A stretch of 64,000 bases of DNA, taken from NCBI GenBank assembly GCA_003342895.1, contig PTFA01000035.1, positions 1,253,661 to 1,317,660 of the forward strand, in the 5' to 3' direction. The notes below the pieces were generated by a model. That model was not told the origin of the DNA and made no database searches. It saw only the letters and a list, made by a program, of their open reading frames with translations. Position 1 is the stretch's first letter. Every line of letters starts with the position of its first letter. Origin of the DNA: Casuarius casuarius (taxonomy: Eukaryota; Chordata; Aves; Casuariiformes; Casuariidae). Made by a program: the position numbers and the translations under genes. This document shows positions 23,421 to 36,860 of the stretch, one piece after another.

Positions 23421-24882
23421 AATTCAGGAAATATTCCTCTGAGGGTTTTGTCGGATTATTTTTAGCGTTCTGCTGTTCCTAAGTGAAGAGACAACAGCAT
23501 GGCAAAAACTAACTCAAGATATTAAGTATGAATTACTAACAAGCAATCGACAGTGCATTTTCTTCCACGTTTACAGGTCATCAGTGCTGAGTGCAAAGGA
23601 TGCTGTATGTGTAGAAAAAGACAGATGAAAGTAGATAAAAAGCCCATGATTTTCAATGTGGAATAGAAGTTGATCTCTCATTTTTGTGGGGATTTTTCAC
23701 ATTATTGCTGTCTATTTTAAGCAGTGAGTTGCTGAACTGTGTTAATATAAGCATCTGTGTTAGGGAATAAAGAGGAAAATGACTATTTTTAATAGTCCCG
23801 AACAGTGGAAATAGCTGGGTGGGATAAAGTAGCTCCTCTAAATTAGACAAGATCCAGATAGTGTAGGCTGCATTTTGTAGGTTGTATCATGTTCCTGATA
23901 GATGGCTTAGACTAAAAGTAATTAATCCCCCAGAGGAGTGGGTGGGGAGTTGCCAACTGATGGTGAGCATTGTTTTTATAGATTCTGTAGATATTTACAT
24001 TCCTGAAACCCTTGTGTCAGCCATTGTCAGCATGGGAGTGATGTGGAGCAGCACCAAAACTTTAGTCACCGAGGGCGTTGACTGCAATTCTGTTGGCTCT
24101 TAAGCTCTTAAGTTTCCTTACTGTTCATCTGCCTGGCTGCAGGGGCTCACAGCTCCTTTGCAGCAAAGAGGAAAAAAAAGATTTGTGGATCATACAACAG
24201 AGTGCATGGAGGCACAAGAAATTCTGAAGCACAAAGTTACCTCATTTAGTGGTTAGTGCATCAGCTAACTAAAGCGGTTACCTGATTGCCTTTCTAATGG
24301 AGGACTGTGTTGAAATTCTTATAAATTTACAATTCAGCTACAAGCTGTTTAAATAATCTCATTTTGATTGCACAAAAGTGTGGAAAAAACCTGGAAACGT
24401 CTACTTTTTGTTTGACTTCTGCAGATACAGTATTTCTGCTACTGCTAAGAGCTATCATGTAAAACTTCATGCAGAGATGCTAAAAGAATAAGGATTGCTA
24501 GATTCTCATTCAGACTGACCCCTGAAGCTAAGCAGACTAACATTTTTCTGATGTTACTTGTGACAATTTTCTATTTAAATTAGTTTGAATAAGTCTTCTT
24601 TTCATGACAGCTTTTCCATGGGATGCTTCATCAGACAAACTTGCCTTTTGAACTCCTTTCATGCACCTTTCAAACCCAGGGACAGTGTTTTGTTTCTTTG
24701 TTTGTCTGCCAAAATCACAGAGGAAAAATATGGCTCCTTTTTCAGCATAAATTACGCAAAATTGTTCAGAGAAGAGTCAAATAATTTGCCCATTGCCTCT
24801 CTGCAACTCTCCTAGACTGCTTAAAGAAAAATTAATTTTCAGCTACATCGTGGGAGAAAGATGACAGCCTCCTTCAAAGTGT

Positions 24883-24919
24883 GATTCAGAGCACATAAGC
24901 TGGATTCCTGCTCTGAATC
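24883..24919. repeat. 11-bp perfect inverted repeat
   Basis: GATTCAGAGCA (24883-24893) and TGCTCTGAATC (24909-24919) are exact reverse complements around a 15-base loop. Extending outwards gives two more near-pairs. It is the longest perfect stem I noticed outside microsatellites. Confidence 0.8.
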
Positions 24920-25522
24920 ATGCTCTTTGTCACTCTTCATTGAGCCTGTCTTTCTTCATTTAGTATAGAGTCACAGTCTAGCCCTCCCACTTAGGCAGCT
25001 CTGCTAGATTCATAAAATTAATCAATGTGAATAGCCCGTTTACAGGCCTGTTTTCCGAGCAAAACTTTTCTTTCTCAAAGAAGAATGTCAAGAAGTCATG
25101 CAGCCTGGAATGATCTTCCGTATAGCTGATTTTGGCAGCCTCTTGTTTTGCCTAGTGAACTGAAGACAAAAGTGTTGGTTCAGCTAAACAAGCCCATGCT
25201 CCCTTCCTCAGATTCTGCAGCTCTGAAGACAGCAATTCATCCCAGATTGGTTCTGCTGTCTCTCTTCTTCAGACTGGAATCTGAAAAACCTCATCTCTTA
25301 GAAAATTCCGTATTTCCTTCACTATGCAGAATCCCAATAAGATAACAAGGTTGACAAAAAATCTTGTTTATCTGTTTCACTTTGTCCTGCTTCAGTCATA
25401 TCCATGGGGTATGCTCTGGGACCTCAGACACCACCAATAGGAAACTCATCTTAGAGAGAAGGGCAGTGAGGGCAATGAAGGCCACTATCTTCAGGGAAAT
25501 TTTTTTGAGAAAGAGGATCAGC

Positions 25523-25550
25523 CAGTGATCAGTACACAGTGATCAGTACA
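25523..25550. repeat. 14-bp perfect tandem duplication
   Basis: CAGTGATCAGTACA occurs twice head to tail, and each unit contains the palindrome TGATCA. It is a small local duplication. Confidence 0.9.
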
Positions 25551-28500
25551 ATTAGCATTTTAGTGAACTGTCAATCAAATATACCAAAATTAACTGCACA
25601 ATTTGTTTAAAAGGTCTTATCTAGAGACTTTGACCAGAAGAAAATAAGCTTCGAATTCATTCTTTTCTAAATTTTTCACAATTTCATAATAGGAGTAACT
25701 TTTACCCCACACTAATTATTTTTTATTGTGTATCCTTTTGTTATAAGTTGAATAATTTCACTCAGTAAAACAAACACATGACTCTCTGTGTCCCAGGGTG
25801 TTAAAACATTGGATCCTCAAAATTCTTTATTTCTTCAGGGTGACATCTCAGTAGGTGACCTGCCCATAATATAGCATGTTCATGCTTGTGTGGCTCCACA
25901 AAGGTGCTAAGCAGACCTTTGATATTGCTACAGTGAGGAGACAGAAATTCAGAAAGAAATTGGCTTTTTAGGGGCTTCAAATATTTGTGAAATCATTGGG
26001 GTCTTTATATTGCTGAAGGGCATATGGAATTCAAATGTACAAAATTCCAGCAATGTTTTCCAGAAGGGATATGCCCCACATGCAAAGCATGGAAAATAAA
26101 TCTGCGTACCTGTGACTTTGTTACTTCTGATGTCCCATGTTGAAGGTTAGTGTTAAAAGACGATGTATATCTGAGCTCTAAGAAAGCTTTTTCATCCAAA
26201 GGCTGAAGCAACTAGAGCTATGATTCATTCAGTAAACCATGACAACAGTCTCTTTCCATGTTATGCTATTTAGTTAAATCTCTGAGAGCTAAAGCACAGC
26301 TTCTGATACGGGCAGAAACAACATGCATCAGAGTAAATCTGCAGGTTCTCCTAACTGAACAAGCAAATTCAGCCATTGGTCAGGGGAGTGAGAGTGAGAG
26401 GGCATCTTTTCTCGACTCTTTTGTGGCATCTGACTCTTTAAAGAGCAATTTGTAGGTGGTGTTGAAGTATATGATCTGCATATGGTTCCTGGGGAGAGCC
26501 TGACTTCTAAATATGAAACTGGTTATGGCTCATGGAGAAGTAGGAGTCTGTTTATGAATAATGAGACAAGGAAGACTAAAACAAGTGCATTTTTAGACCA
26601 GATGTTCGTCTAGTTCAGCATTCTTGTCTTCATTCATGGTGGTGGTTGAGTCTTATGAAATAGTGCAAGTACACTACACTTTCCAGAAATGAGCAATTTG
26701 GGACTCCTTTATCCTTTTAAGTTGTATTAGAGCCTTTGACATTCTCATCAGTAGCCGTTAAACACAGTGCATTTAAATAAATGCAACGTCTTCTGTGCAC
26801 TACGAACAGGAATTCAGCACTGGCCATGTCCGAGAAAGATGGTTAGCATGAGTTTCATAAGCTTGGTTTCCTTTGCCACACTTGAGTTTAGTGTCTTCAA
26901 AATGAGCAGATTAACTATTTTACCATCAAAAGGACAGGAGGATAATGAAGAACAGATGATTTACACAATTAAAACGAAACACTTGCATGCACTGTGAAGT
27001 GTTCAATAAAAGTAGTAGTTCCTGGAAGTTACTGAAAGAACCAAAATAATACTAGTTATTCTTTCAGAGGGTGTTGTTAATATATATACTTTCCTTCCTT
27101 AAGTGTCACTATCCCTATGCATTGGATAAATTAAAACTTTAGCATTTTTTTAAAGCTGATTCTGTTTTTACCAGTGATAACCATAATTTAACCAGAAACA
27201 TTAAAGGCAATCTTTAAAGTGCCGCCATTTCTAAACAGAGATGAGTTGTTAACGCCTGGGGTGGGAGGTTAACACCCTGTTGGGGCAGAGAAAGGAGACA
27301 AAATGATGGCCTAAACTGCAATGGAAATCAAGCTGTGGCTGTGAAGAATTCCTTTCAGAAACCGTGGCAATTTTTAACGTTTCCAGTAGTTTAGCAGTGT
27401 GGGATGCTAATGCCAAAGTAATGTAGCTCTTTCTCTACATATGAAAGTAAGGATATATCATGGCCTGTTGATTTATTCCATGCAGTTTGTGAAATTAAGC
27501 TAGATGGCTATGTTAGCACAAACATAATTTCTGTCAACATTCAATCTCCATACTAACAGTGAAATACTCAAATCAGCATTAGACTATGGATTAATAAGCA
27601 CAGAGTGAAGTGTTTCCTTATGCCATAAAGGATATACCTAAGTGTCAAATTACCTTGTAATCTTTATGGTCTGATAGATGACAAATTCTTTTTCTTCAGT
27701 TTCTCTGAAATAGGTGTCCAAGGGGTTCATATCTGCTTTGTTAATCATTACTTTCAAGTTAAAAATTGAAGATAAGGATATGAAATAATCATATGTTATG
27801 TGATAGGAAAAGGCCTATATCTAGACCAATATCCTGTGTGAAATGACACCTTTATTTTTCAAGTAAGATCAAGTTTCTTGTATAAATGATAGCCTTTGAA
27901 CTGTTTCCAAAGAGCTTATGCTTCTGCATTTCAGTTTTGCTACTGTGTGAGAACATAGCCACTTTCTTTTCAGGCTTGTGAATTGTGCTTTACCCTGACA
28001 AGAGCTGCCTCATAAGTACAAATACAGAGGAGGAGTTACTAGTCCCTCAGGAAATGACATAAAGAGCAATTTTGTGGTTGTAGAAAGCATGTTAGCCAGA
28101 GACAGCAATGCCAGGAATGGTGCCACACGGGATGATGATAACCACTGGTTCACAGATAGGCCAGTATGTAAATACACACAGGACGTGGGGTTGGGCCTGC
28201 TACCCTTGGGGGGTCAACCAGGATCCAAGAAAGGATCTGCTTCTTCAGAGACTGATTTATCCTTGTTAGTCTGTCTGAGAGAATATGTAAAGGGGAAATG
28301 ACATCACCTTAGTCTCTTCCCAGAAAAAGGAATGAAGAGCTAGTTAAAATATCCTGATACTTATAAAATCTTTTTGCCCTGTGAGAATGTGAAACAACAA
28401 ATAGAGTATTTATTTAAGCAATGCTGGACTTCCCCGTACCCATGCTTCAGGGTGGCATTTAAATCCATAAGGGCAACATTCTTTCCAGTGTGAAAGCAGT

Positions 28501-31500
28501 GAACAAGATCCTCTGTATAAATATTTTACTCTATAAAGTACCTGCACTAACATATCACTGCTATACTAACAACACTCGATCATGTCAAACCACTTTGTGT
28601 GATGGGGTAAAATCTTTGCCTTAAATATGGTAACTTAAATATGGTAGACTATTTTAAGCAGTCTTCAAGGATTTTAGAATTTTGGCTGCCCTCAAATTCT
28701 CCTTGGAGGCCACCCCAAGTAGATGACTGCAGTGCGAAACTTCTCTGTGACCTCTGTGTGACAGTTTTAAGCACTGAGGTCTTGACAAGACACTTATTTA
28801 AATGCAAGAGAAGCAGCAGGCACAGATTTATTTTTAAATTTCAGAAAAAAAGCTAGAGAAATCATTCCCAGTTGGCAGAAAGGGCAGTCCAATTCCTCAG
28901 CAGGGATTATTTTGTCTCTTAAAACTTAGATTTCCTTCCCTCTCATAGCAAAGTGTAAGAGCACTAAAATAAGAATCCTATAATTTAATATTTAGCTTTG
29001 TTCACTTTCATGTGTTCCCTTCTTAAATGTCTTTCTGCAATATAAGCAATGAATCCAGACTGCCTGAGCCTATGCATTTCTCTCTGCTGTAGCAGTGCTG
29101 ATGTGCCTCAGAAAGTAGAAACTCTCAGTCTTGTGGGATGTTTTAGATCAGTGTCAGTGCAGTTAAGCAACAGAATTAGTAAGCAGAGAAGAGCAGTTAG
29201 TGCAAATAAATAAGCTCAGGATCTCTATAGACAAAAAATCAGAGGAACCAGAGGAACTTGTCACAGGCAAAAATACCAGGTAAGAACCTAACACCTCTTG
29301 GAAATAAATGAAAAGTAGGGGCTGACTTATTGTTGTCTTTGAAAATCGCCCATTTCAGTTAAAGGAAAATGAGGGCAGGAACATTTCTTTGAAAAGGAAC
29401 CTGGGTGTGGGAAGACTGAAGAAACTAAATGCGAGGCTAAGGGTAGTGTTTACAAAGGAAGATAGCCATGTTTGGGAGCTGATGACATTCGTTGTTTCAA
29501 GAGCTCCTAAGGGCCGGAGTATGTCTCTAAATTGCAGTCAGATGGGCTGAGTTTTACCGAGTCTGCCTTGAAGTGTAAAATGCTGGAGCAAGTGTGCCAG
29601 AGACCTCCCTGTAGATGGGCTCCTTGACTCTGGCAGGCTGGATGGGGTTCCTTGTGCCTGCGTATAGGTCTTTGCGCCGATACACTGCCAAGACGGGAGT
29701 CTTCCTGACTGACTGGCTCTGTGCAAGTAGGCTCTCAGGCACAGGGAGGATCTTGGCAGAGGATATGCTGTACCATGACCTTCCTACCTGGGTGCCAAAT
29801 ATGCTGTTCTGTGTGAGGTTTTTATGATGCACTATGGGGTATGGCTTCTCTCAGGTTATAGAAGAAAACTTAGCTCCAGCAATTCTCTTTGTTCCTCATT
29901 TTGTCAAGTCTTAAAAGAAATGGAAGGTTTTGTCAAAAATTTTTCCAGTCTTTTTCTCACTTTCATTCTATACTTTAGTGTCTTTGTTTTCTTACTCTTA
30001 GAAAAAGTACGTGAGTGATCTGAGCTGCAGTCACTGGTGGTATGCATCAACCATAACAGTGGTCCAAGCTAGTGCCTTTTATTTTGCACTGGTGCTGGTT
30101 ACAGGTTCACCTAGGGTCAGTTTCAGTAGCTCAGTTGATGGCTAGTAACTTGCTCAGCTGGTAACTTGCTTGGCTGTCAAAGCCTGGTTGCCTTTAAACA
30201 CATATTCATGTCTTAAAGAGCACATAGGAGGAAGAATGGGTGATGCAGAGAGTGCCTGGCAACCACGAGCTGCTGTTGGCACTTGCAAGCTTGAATGTGG
30301 AGGAGCTGAAATCTTGAGATAGTGAACGAAGGGGAGCTTGGGTGGGACTAAGCTGTGGTGTGCTTCCGGGATGGAGGGGGGCAACTGGGCAGAGAGCTGT
30401 CAGGAAGAAAGCTGCTTTTGGAGTTTAATGGCCAGGGATGTAGCTCAGAGAGAACAGTCAGTGAGTTTGGACTGTGAAGAAAGACTGTGGAGGGGAAGGC
30501 TGCAGCCTGGAGGTACCGCCTCATCAGTTAAGCAGTGGATAGTTACTTGCATCTTAGAGAAAGACAATGGATACCTGAAAATATTTAGTTTTGTCATGTT
30601 ACACAAGCTACTGACTTCGGGCATGTACTAGGCTGTGGTGGGGTGATAGACAAAATTTATTGTTTGGTTCTGGTTGTTGCACCTGCCTTTTGAGCAAGTA
30701 AATTGAAAGGAAGACTCTTCTATAGTTATAGCAATGCTGTTTGATTCATGGGTTCTGTCACCAGTACTGATATGGGGGAGGAGACAGAGAGAGCATGTAA
30801 TGTCTTCAGGCATAAAACTTTCACTGCCTTTGAGCAGAAACATTTTGTCCTGGGTGAGCAGACCTGGCCAATGTGCTGCTTCCCTGGCGTGAAAGGCTGT
30901 ATGCTGGGTACCTGAGCTGCAGCAAAGACATAATGAACTGCTATCGTAGCAGATTCAAGCTGACTGTGGAATCTGCATTTAATAGATTGAAAGGGGATGT
31001 GCATTGTGTTTAGATTTCAGTGAACCAAATATTCCTACTGTTGCTCTTTCATAGTGTGTTTTGCCTATTATCTGCAAAGCAAAGAGGAAAATGTTACTGC
31101 AGGGTGGAGCAGGGAATTGGAAACCAGCCATCTGCTGGTTTCTGAAAAGCCATTCATGTATGACAAGAGCTTGCTGAGGTAGTACCTCGCTGAGGAAACC
31201 TTGAAGAGGTTGAGCATTTAAGATATACTTGAAAGATACAAAGTGCATAAAACTTACTATCAGACTTTTGATATAAACTCACTGTGACTTGAGCAATTGA
31301 CTAATGTTTATCTTTTCTTTAAAAAGAAGTTTAAACATATTGGTTGCTAATTCTTTTAGCACCTCTTCTTTGGCTCCAGTCTCTTATCATCTAGTTCAGC
31401 AAATCTTAAACCTCTGCAGCTGGAGTAAGCTGGTGCAGTTGCGATACATGTGACATGAGTAATTTGAGACTCAGCAATCTTCATAGCAATCTTCTCCCAC

Positions 31501-32267
31501 TGTGCAATCAAGAATATCTTTACTTTGAAAGTTTAGTCTCCTGTTTGCCATGTTAAGTTACTTGGTGTTCCCTCAGCCTATTGTGAGTGATTTCATTTTT
31601 ACTGTGAGTAGTATTTTCAGTAATTGGAGATATTATATTTAATTTTCTAATGCTGTGAACTTTTTCATTCTCTTGGCGTTCCAGAAAAGTTGTTTACCAG
31701 AGGTACATATTGTGAAGTACATTTTACTCAGCTTTCACTGAGTGAAGCCCACAGATGAAATACGCTATTTCGCATGGGAAGAGCAGGAAAACAATGCAGC
31801 TCGTTCATTCTGCAGGAGATTTAAGTATATATACATATTTATGTATTTATTTATTGTGGAATATTCAGCTTTTTGCCTGATGTTGGAAGACATTTTGACA
31901 TTTGTATTAATCTTTTTGCCTAATGCCTTTGCCTTCTTAGGAGACACTAAAAGAGAGCTTTGGCCAGTACCAAGTAGGTGGCAGTCTGTTTAGTTGTATC
32001 GGCTGTATAAATTAGGATTCATATGGCCTGTAGCAAAGGATTCTGTTCACTGCTGAGTAGCAGCATGTGACAGAGGCACAAGGGCACACTGGCCAACCAC
32101 TGAGGGAAGGGCTGTGCATTGCATGGTGCTGTCTGATCTGTGTACCTCTTCTCTCTCTGTCGCATTAAATTGTCTGTCAACTGCTTAATTTCCCACATGG
32201 TCTTCTGTGGATGTGTCTGCATAGTGTTTCGGTTTTGATCAGGAATGTCCTTTCAAAACATATCAGC

Positions 32268-32287
32268 AGTGGGCAGTTTTGCCCACT
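32268..32287. repeat. 8-bp perfect inverted repeat
   Basis: AGTGGGCA and TGCCCACT flank a GTTT loop. It is a stable short hairpin in intergenic sequence with no gene attached. Confidence 0.65.
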
Positions 32288-33164
32288 TGTCATGCTTCGC
32301 TTTGCATTGCAGAACAGTCTGGAGAGCATGGACTACATCCTTTTCGGATGAAGAACCAAGAGATGTGCCCCAAGAGTGCTGATGCTGTTCCTCAGCATTG
32401 AATGGTCTATGGAATCAGACAGGAATTAGTCAAAAGCAAGCCTGCTGCTGCCAAACACCTATCCATATATGATGTGTATTGGGTGCTCAGCACCAAGTGT
32501 TTCACCTTACAGAGCTGTTTCTGCCTGTCTGCACTACTGGCTACCATAGGCAATGCTTTGTGTTTCTGTAGCTGTTAGCTCTGCTAGAGCATGAATGCAT
32601 GTAAAGCTAGGCATGCAGATTGCGTACAGTATATCATACTGTTTAGACTGTGCTACACCTGTGTAGCTCCTTCACAAATGTACACGCACAAAAGATGGAA
32701 GGCTACTAGTCTGAATGATCTGTTACAAAGAGTTCATCTTAGTGGTAATCCTTGCTTACCAGCATGAAAAAGGAAGAATTGTGCAAGTTAATAGTGATCT
32801 TTGCTTAGTATATGCTCTTCCGTATTTGTAGTGACATTTTTATAAGCTCCAAGTACACTATTGATTTTAAAATTGACTTTGCTAAGACAATTTTCTAAAT
32901 ATTCTAAACCTAACTGTGTGGATATTTTGTGCTCTTGCGATTTTCCAGAAATGCTTATAGTGAAGTGACAGATGGTAGATTACATAGTAATGAATTTCCC
33001 TTTTAGTTTATATGGGAAAACTTCTCTTTTGTTCAGACTGGTATACTGAGGACTTCATGCTTTACAGAAAAGCAGAGGAATTGAGGCTGAAATACTGAAC
33101 TGCAAATTTTGTACTATTATCAGTAAAGACTGTGTGCCTCCATGATTAACGTAATGATAATAAC

Positions 33165-33345
33165 AGTATCTTCCCCTCGCCCTTCTTCAATCAGAAACCT
33201 ATTGGACTGGAAATCAGGCTCTGCCATTGATGCCCTAGGTAATGCTGAGCAAGTCACTCTCTCTTTCTTAAATTACCCTATTAGATGTAGGTGATGGTAC
33301 CTTCTTTTTATAATGTACTTGGAGATCTGAATCAGGAACAAAAAA
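33165..33345 (+). mobile_element. Ancient MIR-like SINE relic
   Basis: The order 'ttggactggaaatcag', GGCTCTGCCATTGATG, 'gctgagcaagtcactctctctt' and then 'gtaggtgatggtacc' follows the MIR pattern: gactcggagtcag, ctctgccact, gggcaagtcacttaacctctc, then aataatagtacc. The comparison is with the consensus from memory. The copy is old and incomplete, as expected for MIR in sauropsids. Confidence 0.6.
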
Positions 33346-36054
33346 TACAACTTTAAATACAACTCTCTGTGCTATAAGACTGTTTGAAATAATACTATGT
33401 AGATGAACCCAGTGGTATGAAGACTGAAAAAGCAATGGGATTGCAGAAGTTTTTGGCATGTAATTGCGTTGCAACATAAGGAGGCCTGTGGTTCACCCAG
33501 TTAATCTATTCCACGAAGTGCTGGGATGCTGCATGCAGCATTCATAATGTGAAGCTTCTGCTTTCTCACAGTAATCCAGACACACATTGGAATAGAAATG
33601 TGATACTTTTTTTTAGCACATCTTCATTAGTTCATGTGCCTGCATCTTCCATTCCAAATGATCACAGCTAGTGTTTCGACTTTTAAAGATTACGGTAGTT
33701 TCCATGATTTGTATGTTTATCTATGATCCCCACTGCTTCAGAGCCAATACGGCCTAAGAAAGATTGTTTTTTACAGCTTTAGGCACCTGAAAAGCCAGTG
33801 CTCCAGGCTTATTAGTTCCTTCAGCGGTTGTGTCTTCCTTGCAGTTGTTTCTTACCAACTCTAGCTGGAAGGATAGCAAGGAAATCATTTTACTGTCTGT
33901 GGACTGCTTGGACCTGTGACATCTAATGGGATTGAAGTAAATTGTTTTTTAATTCTGGTCATCACTTTTTATCCTGAAAGAAGCCAGTCTCTCCCCCATT
34001 TTACCATGTCTTTGTTGTATTAGAAATCCATGTTCAGTATTTCACTAGCAGTCATTTAATTTTTTGGCTGCATTTGCTAGTGGCCTTTATTTCTGTTTTA
34101 AAGGCTTATTTATAAAATAGGACTAGGAAATTCTACTCTACTTAGTCTTATTTGTAGACATGGCGATTGTTCTTCCTAACTTGAAACATTTTGGAGTATC
34201 CAAATGCTTTTCTGAATATCTTTTTCTTTTTCCTCTTTCCTCATCATATAAGCAATCCCAATTTATACTCATTTTGGCAGCTACAAGTAAAAACTTATCA
34301 GTAAGTAAGTGTAAGTCTGGGGCTGGTTACCTAAATTGGTGTAATTCAAAAAAGGCCTAAGGCTACACTGAGTTTAAATATAACATGAAATTAGTGATGT
34401 AACTCCAAATTGACACTGGGTTATTGAAAATCTCTGGCACCTAGTTCTGGTTTCGATGCTTCAAAACCAAAGTCGAAGCTTTTTTAGATGCAATGAAGGC
34501 ACTCCCATATAGGTGTATTTGTGCATTCATAAGTATTTATTTTACTAGGCTAATTTTGTGGTGGAAACTTTTTTGGTTTAATGGAAAAATATCCCTGGTT
34601 ATGTGTGTGTTTCATGTGTTACCTTTGACATGAAATCAGCTGTCTTCCTACCATATATTCTTGTGTGTAATATATACTGTATATTCAATATTTTAATTCA
34701 TATGCCATGTTATCATTCCTATCATACTGACACTATCATTAAACAAAAAAATGTAACAAAAGAAATTAGTGGTAAAGAGTACAAATTACATGGAATGTAA
34801 TCACTACAACATAAAAGCCTTCAACACTATATATTTTACACTTAGTGACAACAGGAAAGCTGCTTCCTACCCCCTGATCTAACTACCAGGGGCTTTTTAG
34901 TTCGTACAACACCTGTTTTCTTCTCTCCTTTCAAAGTTACGATTTCTGAAGTAAATCCATAAATCCAGCAAGTATCAACTCAAAAGCTTTGAGCATTGCT
35001 TTGTTCCTGTGTTACATCAGATTTGTTGTTGTCACAGTGAGTAGGATGCACAGAAGGTAAAAGTAAAACTGAGACAGGCTGGCTACACCCACTCTCATAT
35101 CGTTCGTATCATTTAATCTGTTTCTGCAGATGTATGAGGGTTGTTTTCTGGCTTGAATGTTTTATTCTTCCCCCTTATTCCCACACTAGTTGTAAAGTCT
35201 TGTTTTTCAAATCAGGACCAAATCATAACTTTGTAACAGACATAGTTTTGAAAAAAAACCAAACTAGTCTCCTTCCACAAAAAGAACCTGAGCAGTGGTG
35301 TGTTAAATTATAAAGGGAAAAAAAGAAGAGTGTTATATATGTTTTAAAATTCAAACACACTGTTGTAAAAATAAACAGTTTTGTGATAAAGCAATGAGGT
35401 TATTTTCCCTCTTTCATCTTTCTTAATCAAGACCTTTGTTCATTTAAATTCAGTAATATCACTGCAACAACGTATGCTGTGAGACGATAATATTTTGACT
35501 TGTTCTGAAATGAAGTGGAGCATGCAGAATTTATAGAGACAAGTTACGAACTCTTAAAAACAAGATTTTATAATGGAAGTGTTGACACAACCTTAATTCT
35601 GCTGGCATAATAAATTCCATTATAGTATTCATTATATGACTTTCCAGTCCTTTTATAGACTGTGGAGTCTCTGGAAACCAGATGAAATAAAAAATAACTA
35701 GACTATCACACAAACTCCTTGCAGTAATTACTTCTTCAAAGTGGCATATGTTCTGTGAGCATTAGTTTTGTTTACAGGAATCTTCTCCTTTTCTTATGAG
35801 ACATTTTAGTTTTTCCCCCTTTTAGTCCTGAATTTTTGTACAGATGTATGTGAAGAAACTTTCTAGGTACTTTCACGAAGTCACAGGAAAAGTAGAAATT
35901 TGGAAGAACATTCAAGCAATTCTGCTAGTTAATATGGTACCAATTGTATATTTTAATCCATTATTTGCCTGATGAGGCTCACATTTGTGCAAGGGAGCTG
36001 ATGAAAGGTAAAATTCCTAAGACCGAAGTGAACCAGAACACATTATGTAAGGCC

Positions 36055-36085
36055 ACGTCCACAAAGGGATTCAGCATCTGGTCCC
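36055..36085. repeat. Possible palindromic-family relic
   Basis: 'gtccacaaagggattcag' resembles the 'TCCACAAAGGGATTTAGG' segment of an old sauropsid repeat, from memory. The match is short and the assignment weak. Confidence 0.3.
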
Positions 36086-36809
36086 CAGCATTAGTTGCTT
36101 GACATTATATATCCATTTTGCAATTGGGCATGGTGGAAAGAGGCCAGAATTAGGTCTGATTTAGCTCACTTATCCAAACGGTGTCAGTTCAGTCACTCAT
36201 TTTGGTCCCGAAAACAATATAACCATGTTAATGTGACACCATGCCTGACCTTATGAGGCCAGAGGTAGGGCACATTAACTGAAGCATGAGAACCTAGATC
36301 CCAGGTCTTCCGAAACATGAACCTTCATCTCCCTTTTCTACCTCCTTCCACAAGCCTGCCCTAAATCTCCAGGCTAAAGGCAAAGGCGGGATACAGTTGC
36401 ACTTTGCTGTTTCAGTTGAATCTGTATTCCCATTTTTTGTCATGGGGTATAAGGGAAAAAAGTAAACACAAGAGCAACGATGGTTGTGCTTACCTAGGAA
36501 GAAGGGAGTCCTTGCCTGCAACGTTTTGTTGAAATGGTGCTCTCACCTACAAGCAGACTGAGCTCTGCATGGCCCTGCTAGGCTCAGCCTCCTGAAGAGC
36601 AGAGGAGCATGAGCCCCCAGTTTCGAGTCCAGAGTGGTATGTGTGAGAGAGACAGCTCAGGCTCTGCAGCTGTGCCTGCCCCACGTACTGCTGTGTAGGC
36701 TGAGCTGAGGGTCTGTGTACTCAACAGAGATGCTGGAAGCTTCAGACACTCTGGGCTCTCTGCTGCCCAAGTAGGAGGCAGATTTTTTTGTGTGTGTATG
36801 TGGATTGCT

Positions 36810-36860
36810 CACTTGTAATTAGGCACTTAAATTCTGCCTAGGTGGGGCATTTAGGAACTC
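36810..36860. repeat. Possible palindromic-family relic
   Basis: 'aattaggcacttaaattctg' and 'gcatttaggaactcaaatg' resemble the TTAGGCACCTAAATT motif of the same old repeat class. This is recognition from remembered motifs only. Confidence 0.3.
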
